DNA from: Aurantimonas sp. 22II-16-19i
GTDB taxonomy: Bacteria; Pseudomonadota; Alphaproteobacteria; Rhizobiales; Rhizobiaceae
DNA length: 64,000 nt
Assembly: GCF_002088275.1 (NCBI RefSeq)
Contig: NZ_AQQS01000009.1
Coordinates: 94,266-158,265, forward strand
Direction: 5' to 3'
The notes under the pieces are model-generated. The model worked only from the letters and a program-made list of their open reading frames with translations. It did not search any database and was not told the DNA's origin. Shown here in pieces: positions 1 through 9,239 of this stretch; within the stretch, counting starts at the first letter, position 1; each line of letters opens with the position of its first letter. The translations under genes were made by a program, and so were the position numbers.

Positions 1-77
1 TTTCATCGGTAAGCAATATGGACGTTCCGAACGGAGACTGTCGATCCTCTCGGCTGGCTGTTCGCAGGAGCCGCTTG

Positions 78-1157
78 ATGGCGGCCGTGTCGATCTGCCT
101 GGCGGTATCCGGTTGCAGCGATCAGACCACGCCGGACGCGCCGCCCGAGCCGGTGGTCTTCGTGACGGCCCAGCCGAAGCAGATCTCACGATCGGTGTCG
201 CTCACCGGCGAGATCGTCGCACGCGATTCCTCGACCTATTCCTTCGAGACCAGCGGCCGCGTCACCGACGTCTATGTCGACGTCGCCGATCAGGTCGAAC
301 CGGGAACGATCCTGGCGAGGATCGACCCGACCCAGCAGCAGGCGAGCGTCGACGCCGCCCGGGCGGCGGTCGGATCGGCCCAGGCCCAGCTCGACAAGGC
401 GACGTCGGCGTTCAACCGCCAGAAGTCGCTGCTCGCCAGCGGCTTCACCACCCGGACGGAATACGACACGGCCGAGAAGACCCTGTCTGCGGCGCAGAGC
501 GCGCTGGACACCGCCGAGGCCGATCTCACCAATGCCGAGAAGGATCTGAGCGACACGGTCCTGCGGGCCGACGCGCAAGGCGTGATCACCAGCCGCGACG
601 TCGATGTCGGGCAGGTTGTCAGCGCCGCCCAGGCCGCCTTCGGCTTCGCCCGCAGCGGCGCCGAGGACGCGGTGTTCCAGATCCAGGAGCAGCTGCTGAT
701 CGGCGACAAGAAGCCCAGGTCGATCGAGGTCTCGCTGGTGAGCGATCCTTCGGTGACGGCGACGGGCTACATCCGCGAGGTGTCGCCATTGATCGATTCC
801 AGCACCGGCACCGTCCAGGTGAAGATCGGCATCGACAACCCGCCGCCGAAGATGAAGCTCGGCTCGGCCGTCGTCGGCCGAGAGGTCACCGGATCGACGA
901 AGGAGGCCATCGGGCTTCCGTGGAACGCGCTGATGGTGAAGGGCGGCAAGCCCGCCGTCTGGGTCGTCGACGAAGCCGGCAAGGCGGTCCTGACGCCGAT
1001 CGAGGTGAGCGCCTACCAGACCGGCGAAATCCTCGTGGCGGGCGGTATCGAGGCGGGCGACCGCGTCATCACCGAAGGCTCGCAGCTGGTCCTGCCCGAC
1101 AAGGCCCTGCAGCTGGTGCCGGCGACGCCCGGAAGCGGGAACGGAGAACGCCGATGA
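78..1157 (+). CDS. RND efflux periplasmic adaptor (MFP/HlyD family), lipoprotein
   Basis: Membrane fusion protein that would link an RND pump to an outer-membrane channel. The chosen ATG follows a GCAGGAG ribosome site at 64-70 and opens directly on a lipoprotein signal (MAAVSICLAVSGC), so Cys13 is the likely lipidated residue. An in-frame ATG at 18 would add 20 residues with no signal-like character. A biotinyl-lipoyl-like half near residues 45-75, an Ala/Gln-rich helical hairpin (about 75-160) and C-terminal beta domains follow, the usual order for the family. The 359-aa length is normal. The stop overlaps the next adaptor gene by four bases (ATGA). Substrate unknown. Confidence 0.9.
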   Translation: MAAVSICLAVSGCSDQTTPDAPPEPVVFVTAQPKQISRSVSLTGEIVARDSSTYSFETSGRVTDVYVDVADQVEPGTILARIDPTQQQASVDAARAAVGSAQAQLDKATSAFNRQKSLLASGFTTRTEYDTAEKTLSAAQSALDTAEADLTNAEKDLSDTVLRADAQGVITSRDVDVGQVVSAAQAAFGFARSGAEDAVFQIQEQLLIGDKKPRSIEVSLVSDPSVTATGYIREVSPLIDSSTGTVQVKIGIDNPPPKMKLGSAVVGREVTGSTKEAIGLPWNALMVKGGKPAVWVVDEAGKAVLTPIEVSAYQTGEILVAGGIEAGDRVITEGSQLVLPDKALQLVPATPGSGNGERR

Positions 1158-2245
1158 CGCGGCCTTCCATCCTTCTGCCGATGCTCCTCGGCTTCGGACT
1201 GCTTCTTGCCGGCTGCAGCGAATCCGAGGAAGACGAGGCGGCGCCGGTCACGCCGCGGCCGGTGCGCAGCATCGTTCTGTCGCCGACCGATCCGCAGGCC
1301 CTCGGCTACAGCGGCACGATCCAGCCGCGTTTCGAGACTTCGCTGGCGTTTCGCACCATGGGCCGCATGATCTCCCGCAGCGTCGATGTCGGGAGCCAGG
1401 TGGAAGCGGGCCAGACGCTCGCGGCGATCGATGCCGAGACGCTGAACGCCGATCTCAGGTCAGCCCGGGCGCAACTCGTCAATGCCGAGCTGCAGGCGCG
1501 GACCGCCATTGCGAGCGCCGAGCGCACGGCCGAGCTGTTCAGGGAGCGCACCGTCGCCCAGTCCGAGCTCGACGATGCGCGGGAGAGCCGCAGCGCCGCC
1601 GAAGCCGATCTCGTCAGCGCCAAGGCACAGGTCGCCAAGGCCGAGGACGCGCTCTCCTACGCCGTTCTCACCGCGCCCTTCGACGGCGTCATCACCGAAC
1701 GGGATGCCGATGTCGGCCAGGTCGTCTCGACCGGCACGACGGTGATGAAGCTCGCCCGGACCGATCTGCGCGAGGCCGTGGTCGACATCCCCGGTGCGGA
1801 GGTCGGCGGCATTTCCGTCGGCTCGCCCTTCGAGGTGGTGCTGCAGGTCGCGCCCACGCTGACGGCAGAGGGCAAGGTGCGCGAGATCGCGCCGCAGGCC
1901 GACGCGCTGACCCGGACCTTCAGGGTCAGGATCCTCCTGGACAATCCTCCGGAAGCGTTCCGGCTCGGCGCCCTGGTGGCGGCCATCCCCGCCGAGCGGG
2001 CCGACCAGCCGATCCTCCTCCTGCCGCCGAGCGCCATTCTGGAAGAAGACGGCAAGAGCTTCGTCTGGATCGTCGATCGCGAGGCCGAGACGGTGCATCT
2101 GAAAGAGGTGCAGACGGAGCGGGATGCGGGCGGGCGGATCATCCTGCTGTCGGGCGCCGAGCCGGGCGCGATCCTCGTGACGGCGGGCGTCCACAGCCTG
2201 AAAGAAGGGCAGAAAGTGTCGCTTTCCAAGGGATTCCAGTCGTGA
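1154..2245 (+). CDS. Second RND efflux adaptor (MFP family), lipoprotein
   Basis: A second membrane fusion protein of 363 aa, starting at the ATGA overlap with the first adaptor. The N-terminus (MTRPSILLPMLLGFGLLLAGC) is a clear lipoprotein signal with the Cys at residue 21. Lipoyl-like segments flank a coiled-coil hairpin of alternating Ala, Glu and Arg (roughly residues 95-165), then come beta-barrel and membrane-proximal domains. Its stop overlaps the GTG start of the pump gene. Two adaptors for one pump occur in several RND operons, where they can form a mixed adaptor ring; whether they do so here is inference. No outer-membrane factor gene is in the window. Confidence 0.9.
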   Translation: MTRPSILLPMLLGFGLLLAGCSESEEDEAAPVTPRPVRSIVLSPTDPQALGYSGTIQPRFETSLAFRTMGRMISRSVDVGSQVEAGQTLAAIDAETLNADLRSARAQLVNAELQARTAIASAERTAELFRERTVAQSELDDARESRSAAEADLVSAKAQVAKAEDALSYAVLTAPFDGVITERDADVGQVVSTGTTVMKLARTDLREAVVDIPGAEVGGISVGSPFEVVLQVAPTLTAEGKVREIAPQADALTRTFRVRILLDNPPEAFRLGALVAAIPAERADQPILLLPPSAILEEDGKSFVWIVDREAETVHLKEVQTERDAGGRIILLSGAEPGAILVTAGVHSLKEGQKVSLSKGFQS

Positions 2246-5200
2246 AGTCGTTCAATCTCTCGGACTGGGCGCTGCACCATCGCTCGATGATCTGGTTCCT
2301 GATGATCATCGCCTGTTTCGCCGGCCTGTTCTCCTACATCAATCTGGGGCGCGAGGAGGATCCGAACTTCACGATCAAGACGATGGTGGTCTCGGCCTCG
2401 ATGCCCGGCGCGACCGTCAAGGAGATGACCGAGCAGGTCACCGACCGGATCGAGAAGAAGCTGCAGGAACTCGACAGCCTCGACTACACCCGCTCGATCA
2501 CCACCCCCGGCCAGACCGTCATCTTCGTCAATCTCCTGCCCACCACCAAGGCCGCCGACGTGGCCGGCGTCTGGCGCAAGGTGCGCGACAAGATGACGGA
2601 CATCCGGGCCGACTTTCCCTCGGAATTCCAGGGCTTCGCCTTCAACGACGAGTTCGGCGACGTCTACGGCAACATCTACGCCTTCACCGCCGACGGCATC
2701 ACCTTCCGGCAGCTCCGGGACTATGTCGAGAGCGTGCGCACCCAGCTCCTGCAACTGGGCGATGCCGGCAAGGTCGATCTGGTCGGTGCGCAGGACGAGG
2801 CGATCTATCTGGAATTCTCGCTGCGCAAGGTCGCCGGCCTCGGGCTCGACCAGCAGTCGATCATCAACACGCTGCAGGCGCAGAACGCCATCGCGCCCTC
2901 GGGCGTCATCCAGTCCGGTCCCGAGCGGATCATCGTGCGGGTGTCCGGCCAGTACACCTCCGAGGACAGCCTGAAGGCGGTCAATCTCAGGGTCAACGAC
3001 CGCTTCTTCAAGCTGAGCGACGTCGCCACCATCACCCGCAGCTACCAGGACCCGCCGTCGACGCTGTTCCGCTTCAACGGCGAGCCGGCGATCGGCCTCG
3101 CCATCGGCATGCGCACCGGCGGCAACATCGTCGACTTCAGCGAGGAGCTGAAGCACGAGATGTCGCAGATCGTCAGCGAGCTGCCGATCGGCGTCGGCGT
3201 CCATCAGGTCGCCGATCAGGGCGCCGTGGTTGAGGAGTCGGTCGGCGGCTTCACCCGGGCGCTGTTCGAGGCGGTGGCGATCGTCCTCGTCGTCAGCTTC
3301 ATCAGCCTCGGCTTCCGCGCCGGCCTGGTCGTGACGCTGTCGATCCCGCTGGTCCTCGCCATGACCTTCATCGGCATGGAATATGCCGGCCTGACGCTGC
3401 AGCGCATCTCGCTCGGCGCGTTGATCATCGCCCTCGGCCTGCTGGTCGACGACGCCATGATCGCCATCGAGACGATGGTCTCTCGGCTGGAGATGGGGGA
3501 GAGCCGCGAGAAGGCGGCGAGCTTCGCCTGGACGTCGATCGCCTTCCCGATGCTGTCGGGAACGCTGGTGACGGTCGCCGGCTTCCTGCCGATCGGCTTC
3601 AACAATTCGAACGCCGGCGAATACACCTTCTCGCTCTTCGTCGTCATCGCCCTGTCGCTGATCCTGTCCTGGATCGTCGCCGTGCTGTTCACGCCGCTGA
3701 TCGGCGTGATGATCCTGCCCCAATCGATGCACCGCCACGACGCCAAGCCGGGCATCGTTCGACGCGCCTTCTCGGTCGTGCTGCGCGGGGCGATGCGCTT
3801 TCGCTGGATCACCATCATCATCACGGTCGGCCTGTTCGCCGCCTCGATCTACGGGATGGGCTTCGTCCAGCAGCAGTTCTTCCCGACCTCCGACCGGCCG
3901 GAACTCGTCGTCGACTTCACGCTCCGCCACAACTCGACCATCGCCGAGACCCGCGCCCAGATGGACAAGCTGGAGGCGACGCTCGCGGACGACGCCGACG
4001 TCGACCACTGGAGTTCCTATGTCGGCCAGTCGGCGCAGCGTTTCATCCTGTCCTACGACGTCCAGCCGTCCAACCCGTTCTTCGGCCAGGTGGTGATCGT
4101 CAACAAGGATCTCGAAGCCCGCGAGCGGGTGCGGGCGAAGCTGCAGAGATTTGCCCGCGAGAACCTCGTCGGCATCGACGTCTACGTGAAATATCTCGAA
4201 CTCGGCCCGCCGGTGGGAAGACCGGTGCAGTACCGGCTCGGCGGTCCCGACATCGAGGTCGTCCGCGACAAGGCGCGCGACCTCGCCAACCTGATGGCGG
4301 GGGACGACCGGCTGACGTCGATCGTGATGAACTGGAACGAGCCGGCCCGGGTTCTCAAGGTCGAGATCCTGCAGGACAAGGCCCGTCAGCTGGGGATCAC
4401 GTCTCAGGAGATCTCGTCGCGGCTGAATTCGGTGCTGGACGGGACCACCATCACCAACATACGCGACGGCATCTATCTGGTGCCGGTGATCGCCCGCGGG
4501 TCGGGCTCGGACCGCGACTCGATCGAGGCGATCGAGAACCTGCAGCTGACCAGCTCGCAGGGCGACGCGATCCCGCTCGCCAGCCTGGTCAGCTACCAGT
4601 ACACCTACGAGGATCCGATCATCTACTCGCGCTCGCGCATCCCGACGATCACCGTTAGCGCGGCGGTCAACGGCCCGGCGCAGCCGGCGACGATCGTCCA
4701 GCAGCTCGCGCCGAAGATCGCCGAGTTCGAGACGAGCCTGCCGCCGGACTACGACGTCGCCATCGGCGGCGCGGTGGAATCGAGCCAGGAGAGCCAGGGG
4801 CCCATCGCCGCCGTCATCCCGGTGATGCTCCTCACCATGCTGACGCTGATCATGATCCAGATGCAGAGCTTTCGGGCGCTGTTCGTGGTGCTCTGCGCAG
4901 CGCCCCTCGGCCTCATCGGCGTCGTCGCGGCGCTCCTGCCATCGGGCGCGCCGCTGGGCTTCGTCGCGATCCTCGGCGTCCTCGCTTTGATCGGCATCCT
5001 GATCCGCAACTCGATCATCCTCGTCCACCAGATCGACGTCCTGCGGGACGAAGGGATGGAGCCGTGGCAAGCGGTTTTCGAGGCGAGCGAGATGCGGGCC
5101 CGGCCGATCGTCCTGACGGCGGCCGCCGCCAGCCTCGCCCTGATCCCGATCTCGCGCGAGATCTTCTGGGGGCCGATGGCCTACGCCATGATGGGCGGCA

Positions 5201-5412
5201 TCATCGCCGGCACGCTGATCACGCTCCTGTTCATACCGGCGCTCTATCTGGTGGTCTTTCGCATCCGCCGACCGAAGGACGGGGATGTGCCCTCGCCCGA
5301 TCACATGCCGGCGGCACATGGAGGCGATGGCGGCGCCGGATCGACGAACGCTTCCGGCACGGGCGGCACGCAGGCGAGCGACACGCCGGACGGTCGACCC
5401 GCACCTGCCTGA
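2242..5412 (+). CDS. RND-type efflux permease (AcrB/HAE family)
   Basis: Inner-membrane proton-driven pump of 1056 aa, the normal RND size. The GTG start sits in a GTGA overlap with the adaptor stop, indicating translational coupling. Twelve membrane segments in the two-fold RND pattern are visible: TM1 near residues 12-30, TM2-6 near 335-490, TM7 near 520-540, TM8-12 near 850-1010, with two large periplasmic loops between. The TM4 motif GLLVDDAMIAIE carries the paired aspartates of the proton relay. The last 40 residues are a low-complexity Gly/Ser/Thr/Pro tail. Substrate cannot be told from sequence. The operon has no visible promoter inside the window. Confidence 0.93.
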   Translation: MKSFNLSDWALHHRSMIWFLMIIACFAGLFSYINLGREEDPNFTIKTMVVSASMPGATVKEMTEQVTDRIEKKLQELDSLDYTRSITTPGQTVIFVNLLPTTKAADVAGVWRKVRDKMTDIRADFPSEFQGFAFNDEFGDVYGNIYAFTADGITFRQLRDYVESVRTQLLQLGDAGKVDLVGAQDEAIYLEFSLRKVAGLGLDQQSIINTLQAQNAIAPSGVIQSGPERIIVRVSGQYTSEDSLKAVNLRVNDRFFKLSDVATITRSYQDPPSTLFRFNGEPAIGLAIGMRTGGNIVDFSEELKHEMSQIVSELPIGVGVHQVADQGAVVEESVGGFTRALFEAVAIVLVVSFISLGFRAGLVVTLSIPLVLAMTFIGMEYAGLTLQRISLGALIIALGLLVDDAMIAIETMVSRLEMGESREKAASFAWTSIAFPMLSGTLVTVAGFLPIGFNNSNAGEYTFSLFVVIALSLILSWIVAVLFTPLIGVMILPQSMHRHDAKPGIVRRAFSVVLRGAMRFRWITIIITVGLFAASIYGMGFVQQQFFPTSDRPELVVDFTLRHNSTIAETRAQMDKLEATLADDADVDHWSSYVGQSAQRFILSYDVQPSNPFFGQVVIVNKDLEARERVRAKLQRFARENLVGIDVYVKYLELGPPVGRPVQYRLGGPDIEVVRDKARDLANLMAGDDRLTSIVMNWNEPARVLKVEILQDKARQLGITSQEISSRLNSVLDGTTITNIRDGIYLVPVIARGSGSDRDSIEAIENLQLTSSQGDAIPLASLVSYQYTYEDPIIYSRSRIPTITVSAAVNGPAQPATIVQQLAPKIAEFETSLPPDYDVAIGGAVESSQESQGPIAAVIPVMLLTMLTLIMIQMQSFRALFVVLCAAPLGLIGVVAALLPSGAPLGFVAILGVLALIGILIRNSIILVHQIDVLRDEGMEPWQAVFEASEMRARPIVLTAAAASLALIPISREIFWGPMAYAMMGGIIAGTLITLLFIPALYLVVFRIRRPKDGDVPSPDHMPAAHGGDGGAGSTNASGTGGTQASDTPDGRPAPA

Positions 5413-5433
5413 TCATCTGCCCTGATCATCTGC
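5408..5433 (+). repeat. Tandem 13-bp duplication over the RND pump stop codon
   Basis: CCTGATCATCTGC occurs twice, back to back (5408-5420 and 5421-5433). The first copy contains the TGA stop of the permease gene. It looks like a recent slippage duplication; no function is evident. Confidence 0.85.
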
Positions 5434-5452
5434 ATGTCGAACGCGCGAAACC

Positions 5453-5479
5453 TGCCCCGGCCGATGGTCGGGGCATTTT
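5453..5479 (+). terminator. Rho-independent terminator of the RND operon
   Basis: TGCCCCGGCC (5453-5462) pairs with GGTCGGGGCA (5466-5475), ten pairs including one G-T, around a GAT loop. TTTT follows at 5476-5479. It lies 40 bp after the permease stop and before the GntR promoter region, a fitting place for transcription end. Confidence 0.8.
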
Positions 5480-5573
5480 CGTATTCAGGACTGACTGTTT
5501 TGCCGGAAGCTCCAATGATACGACCTTCGTCGTGGTTCTGCCTTTGAGGGACTTGCACAATGGAAAAATCCTG

Positions 5574-5594
5574 CGCAATGGTACGACCATTGCG
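5574..5594 (+). promoter_or_regulatory. Probable GntR/FadR-type operator upstream of the regulator gene
   Basis: CGCAATGGT-ACG-ACCATTGCG is a perfect 9-bp inverted repeat with a 3-bp spacer, 22 bp before the preferred start of the GntR gene. The core TGGTacgACCA fits the general pattern of FadR-subfamily operators. A near copy of its left part and centre (CAATGATACGACC, 5513-5525) lies exactly 63 bp upstream, about six helical turns, suggesting two sites on one DNA face. Autoregulation by the adjacent regulator is inference. Confidence 0.65.
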
Positions 5595-5616
5595 GATGGG
5601 AGGTCCGGCTGAGTCC

Positions 5617-6411
5617 ATGGGTTACGAGCGTTCGACAATCGACGGGGAGCGGTCGAATCGTACCGTTGCGCTCGCTGCCGAATTCGGCCGCATGATCACC
5701 TCCGGCGATCTGGTGAGCGGCGATGCCCTGCCGACGGAGAAGGAGATCCAGTCGAACCACGGGGTGTCGCGCACGGTCGTGCGTGAGGCGATCCGCCATC
5801 TCGCGGCCAAGGGTCTGGTCAGCGTCGGGCCGAAAGTCGGCACCAAGGTGCGCCCCCGCATCGCCTGGAACATGCTCGATGTCGACGTGATGGCCTGGCA
5901 TCTGATGGCGCCGGTCCGCCGGCCCTTCATCGAGGCCCTCTACGAGATGCGGCTGATCAACGAGCCGAGCGCGGCGCGGCTGGCGGCCCGGCGCATCGAC
6001 GAGGCCCAGGGCCAGCGGCTGGTCGCGGCACTCGGCGGCATGCGCGACAACCCGCGCGGCTCGCACGAACTGATCGTCGCCGATCTCGACTTCCACCGCA
6101 TCATCCTCGAGGCGACCGGCAATCCGCTGCTCGTCTCGCTCGGCTCGCTGATCGAGCGGAGCCTGTCGATCTCCTTCTCCCTGTCCTGGCGGCAGAACCC
6201 CCAGGACGAGACGGTGCGCCAGCACGAGCGGGTGATGCAGGCGATCGTCTCCGGCGACGGCGACGCGGCCGAACTGTTCATGCGGCGGCTCATCGAGAGC
6301 GCCTTCGACGATGTCATTCATGCCCTCTACGCCCATGGCGAGGGGGAAACGGGTCCGGCCGGCGCGGGCGCCGGTCAGAAGGTCGAGCCCCGCTCCTTCG
6401 GCGCGGCTTGA
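5617..6411 (+). CDS. GntR family (FadR/FCD subfamily) regulator of the galactose module
   Basis: Transcription regulator of 264 aa with an N-terminal winged helix-turn-helix (about residues 10-75, with [20 protein letters not shown] as recognition region) and a C-terminal all-helical FCD ligand domain. The FCD metal-site pattern is seen as [14 protein letters not shown] and later paired Arg/His positions. Starts at 5560 or 5596 are possible but would place a strong operator palindrome inside the gene, so 5617 is preferred. It is upstream of and co-directional with chvE-gguAB-dgoKA, like the galactonate regulator DgoR, so a sugar-acid or its KDGal derivative is the likely effector. Effector identity is inference. 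Confidence 0.85.
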   Translation: MGYERSTIDGERSNRTVALAAEFGRMITSGDLVSGDALPTEKEIQSNHGVSRTVVREAIRHLAAKGLVSVGPKVGTKVRPRIAWNMLDVDVMAWHLMAPVRRPFIEALYEMRLINEPSAARLAARRIDEAQGQRLVAALGGMRDNPRGSHELIVADLDFHRIILEATGNPLLVSLGSLIERSLSISFSLSWRQNPQDETVRQHERVMQAIVSGDGDAAELFMRRLIESAFDDVIHALYAHGEGETGPAGAGAGQKVEPRSFGAA

Positions 6412-6463
6412 AGAGGAAGGGGCGCCGCAGGGCGCCCGAAACGGTCAGGGAGGTGACGTGACC

Positions 6464-7537
6464 ATGATGATGAAGACAATTCTGGCGGGAGCTGCGGCTG
6501 CCGTCGTGGCCCTTTCGGCCCCGATGTCGGCGCATGCCCAGGACAAGGGCACGATCGGCATCGCCATGCCGACCAAGTCCTCGGCGCGCTGGATCGCCGA
6601 CGGCGACAACATGGTGAAGCAGTTCGAGGCGGCGGGCTACGGCGCCAACCTGCAATATGCCGAGGACGACATCCCGAACCAGGTCAACCAGGTCGAGAAC
6701 ATGATCACCACCGGCGTCAAGGCGCTGGTGATCGCCGCCATCGACGGCACGACCCTGTCGAACACGCTGGCCAATGCGGCGGCCTCGGGCATTCCGGTGA
6801 TCGCCTACGACCGGCTGATCCGCGATACCGAGAACGTCGACTACTACGCCACCTTCGACAACTTCCAGGTCGGCGTGCAGCAGGCCGAGTCGCTGGTCGA
6901 CGGGCTGAAGGCGCGCTTCCCCGACGCTGAGGCATGGAACGTCGAGCTCTTCGGCGGCTCGCCGGACGACAACAACGCCTACTTCTTCTACAACGGCGCG
7001 ATGAGCGTGCTGCAGCCGCTGATCGACGAGGGCAAGATCAAGATCCCCTCGGGCCAGATGGGCATGGACAAGGTCGGCACCCTGCGCTGGGACGGCTCGG
7101 TCGCCCAGGCCCGGATGGATAACCTCCTGTCGGCGAACTACACCGGCGACCAGAAGGTCAACGGCGTGCTGTCGCCCTATGACGGCCTGTCGATCGGCAT
7201 CATCTCCTCGCTGAAGGGCGTCGGCTACGGCTCCGGCGACCTGGAGATGCCGATCATCACCGGCCAGGACGCCGAGGTCCCCTCGGTCAAGGCGATCCTG
7301 CGCGGCGACCAGTATTCGACGATCTTCAAGGACACCCGCGAGCTCGCCAAGGTCACCGTCCAGATGGTCGACGCTGTGCTGCAGGGCAACGAGCCCGAGG
7401 TCAACGACACCAAGACCTACGACAACGGCGTCAAGGTCGTCCCGTCCTACCTGCTGAAGCCGGTGCTGGTGACCAAGGACAACTGGGAGAAGGTGCTGGT
7501 CGAGAGCGGCTACTACACCGCCGACCAGGTCAAGTAA
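6464..7537 (+). CDS. chvE: ChvE-type periplasmic galactose/glucose-binding protein
   Basis: Sugar-binding component of an ABC importer, 357 aa. The start MMMK follows AGGGAGG at 6447-6453. A signal peptide of about 24 residues ends at AHAQ before [14 protein letters not shown]. The mature part is a type I periplasmic binding protein (Peripla_BP_4). In Agrobacterium, ChvE binds arabinose, galactose and glucose and also feeds the VirA sensor; here no vir genes are present. The neighbours gguA, gguB and galactose-catabolic genes support a galactose role. Two GC-rich hairpins follow the stop and may stabilise the chvE message relative to the downstream genes. Confidence 0.93.
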   Translation: MMMKTILAGAAAAVVALSAPMSAHAQDKGTIGIAMPTKSSARWIADGDNMVKQFEAAGYGANLQYAEDDIPNQVNQVENMITTGVKALVIAAIDGTTLSNTLANAAASGIPVIAYDRLIRDTENVDYYATFDNFQVGVQQAESLVDGLKARFPDAEAWNVELFGGSPDDNNAYFFYNGAMSVLQPLIDEGKIKIPSGQMGMDKVGTLRWDGSVAQARMDNLLSANYTGDQKVNGVLSPYDGLSIGIISSLKGVGYGSGDLEMPIITGQDAEVPSVKAILRGDQYSTIFKDTRELAKVTVQMVDAVLQGNEPEVNDTKTYDNGVKVVPSYLLKPVLVTKDNWEKVLVESGYYTADQVK

Positions 7538-7550
7538 GCCACCCCTCATG

Positions 7551-7605
7551 CGCGAGGCTTCCTCGCGCCGATGCTCCACGCGGCGCGCCCTGACCGGCGC
7601 GCCGC
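7551..7605 (+). other. Two RNA hairpins between chvE and gguA
   Basis: CGCGAGG-CTT-CCTCGCG (7551-7567) and GCGGCGCGCC-CTGACC-GGCGCGCCGC (7580-7605) are perfect stems of 7 and 10 bp. Neither has a T-tract, so they are unlikely to be strong terminators. Hairpins at this place in binding-protein operons commonly protect the upstream message from 3' decay and lower the yield of distal genes; that role is inferred here. Confidence 0.7.
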
Positions 7606-7696
7606 AGCGGCCGGCCCGTCGCCCGCCGCGACGATGACCATGCAAGTCCGGCGGCCGCGGCTTCCTCGCGGCGCGGACGTATCGAGACAAGGCGCC

Positions 7697-9229
7697 ATGG
7701 GCAGCATTCTTCAGATGCGGGGCATCACCAAGACCTTTCCGGGGGTGGTGGCGCTCGACAACGTCAATCTCAGCGTCGCGGAGGGCGAGATCCACGCCCT
7801 CGTCGGCGAGAACGGCGCCGGCAAGTCCACCCTGATGAAGGTACTGTCCGGGGTCTACCCGCATGGCTCCTATGACGGGGTCATCGAATTCAGGGGCCAG
7901 GAGTGCCGCTTCTCCGGCATCGCCGACTCAGAGAAGCGCGGCATCATCATCATCCACCAGGAACTGGCGCTGGTGCCGCTCCTGTCGATCGCCGAGAACA
8001 TCTTCCTCGGCAACGAGCGGGCGGCCGGCGGCGTCATCGACTGGCACGAGACCTTCGCGCGCACCCGCGAGCTGCTCGCCAAGGTCGGCCTGCGGGAATC
8101 GCCGCAGACGCGCGTCACCGAACTCGGCCTCGGCAAGCAGCAGCTGGTCGAGATCGCCAAGGCGCTGTCGAAGGAGGTCAAGCTCCTGATCCTCGACGAG
8201 CCGACCTCCAGCCTCAACGAGACCGATTCCGAGGCGCTGCTGCAGCTGCTCCTGGAGTTCAAGGCGGCCGGCATCTCCTCGATCCTGATCTCCCACAAGC
8301 TGAACGAGATCTCCAAGGTCGCCGACACCATCACCGTGCTGCGCGACGGTTCGGCGGTCTCCACCCTCGACGCCGATGGCGGTCACGTCAGCGAGGCCGC
8401 GATCATCCGCGACATGGTCGGGCGCAGCCTGACCGACCGCTTCCCGCCGCGCGAGCCGAAGATCGGCGAGACGATCTTCGAGGTGAAGAACTGGACGGCG
8501 CACCATCCGCAGCATTCCGAGCGCAAGGTCGTCGACGACGTCAGCTTCCACGTGAAGGCCGGCGAGGTGGTGGGCATCGCCGGGCTGATGGGCGCCGGGC
8601 GCACCGAACTCGCCATGAGCGTCTTCGGCAAGTCCTACGGCGTCGGGATTTCCGGAGAGGTCCGGATGCACGGGCGGCCGGTGGACGTGTCGACCGTGCA
8701 GCGGGCGATCGCCGCCGGCATCTGCTATGCGACCGAGGACCGCAAGTCCTACGGCCTCGTCCTCGACGACACCATCCGCCGCAACATCCCGCTCGCCAAC
8801 CTTCCCGGCATCGCCAAAGGGATCGTCATCGACGAGGGACGCGAGCTCGATGTGGCGCGGGACTATCGCGAGCGCATCCGGATCAAGTGCTCCTCGACCG
8901 CCCAGGAGGTGGTCAACCTGTCCGGCGGCAACCAGCAGAAGGTCGTCCTGGCCAAATGGCTGTTCGCCGGCCCCGAGGTGCTGATCCTCGACGAGCCGAC
9001 CAGAGGCATCGACGTCGGGGCGAAATACGAAATCTACGCGATCATCGCCGAGCTGGCCAAGACCGGCAAGGCGATCGTCGTCATCTCCTCGGAGATGCCC
9101 GAACTGCTCGGCGTCACCGACCGAATCTACGTCATGAACGAAGGCCGCTTCGTCGGCGAAATGCCGACCAGCGACGCCTCGCAGGAGAAGATCATGTCGC
9201 TGATCATTCGCTCCGGCCACAGGAACTGA
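7697..9229 (+). CDS. gguA: Sugar ABC transporter ATPase, two ABC domains
   Basis: ATP-hydrolysing subunit of the ChvE-linked importer, 510 aa, the usual length for duplicated sugar ATPases (MglA/RbsA type). Domain 1 has Walker [10 protein letters not shown] (near residue 40), signature LGLGKQQ and Walker [12 protein letters not shown]. Domain 2 has the degenerate Walker A typical of this family (GLMGAGRTE), signature LSGGNQQ and Walker [15 protein letters not shown]. The start at 7697 matches the family N-terminus ([17 protein letters not shown]). An ATG at 7571 would add 42 unrelated residues over the hairpin region. It is followed after 10 bp by the permease gene. Confidence 0.93.
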   Translation: MGSILQMRGITKTFPGVVALDNVNLSVAEGEIHALVGENGAGKSTLMKVLSGVYPHGSYDGVIEFRGQECRFSGIADSEKRGIIIIHQELALVPLLSIAENIFLGNERAAGGVIDWHETFARTRELLAKVGLRESPQTRVTELGLGKQQLVEIAKALSKEVKLLILDEPTSSLNETDSEALLQLLLEFKAAGISSILISHKLNEISKVADTITVLRDGSAVSTLDADGGHVSEAAIIRDMVGRSLTDRFPPREPKIGETIFEVKNWTAHHPQHSERKVVDDVSFHVKAGEVVGIAGLMGAGRTELAMSVFGKSYGVGISGEVRMHGRPVDVSTVQRAIAAGICYATEDRKSYGLVLDDTIRRNIPLANLPGIAKGIVIDEGRELDVARDYRERIRIKCSSTAQEVVNLSGGNQQKVVLAKWLFAGPEVLILDEPTRGIDVGAKYEIYAIIAELAKTGKAIVVISSEMPELLGVTDRIYVMNEGRFVGEMPTSDASQEKIMSLIIRSGHRN

Positions 9230-9239
9230 GGAAAACGGG

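Noticed and set aside
1657..5319. A 1220-codon open frame on the minus strand, antisense to the RND genes
   Set aside because: High-GC shadow frame: Arg/Asp/Glu-rich low-complexity translation with no domain, and the plus strand encodes an unmistakable RND pump.
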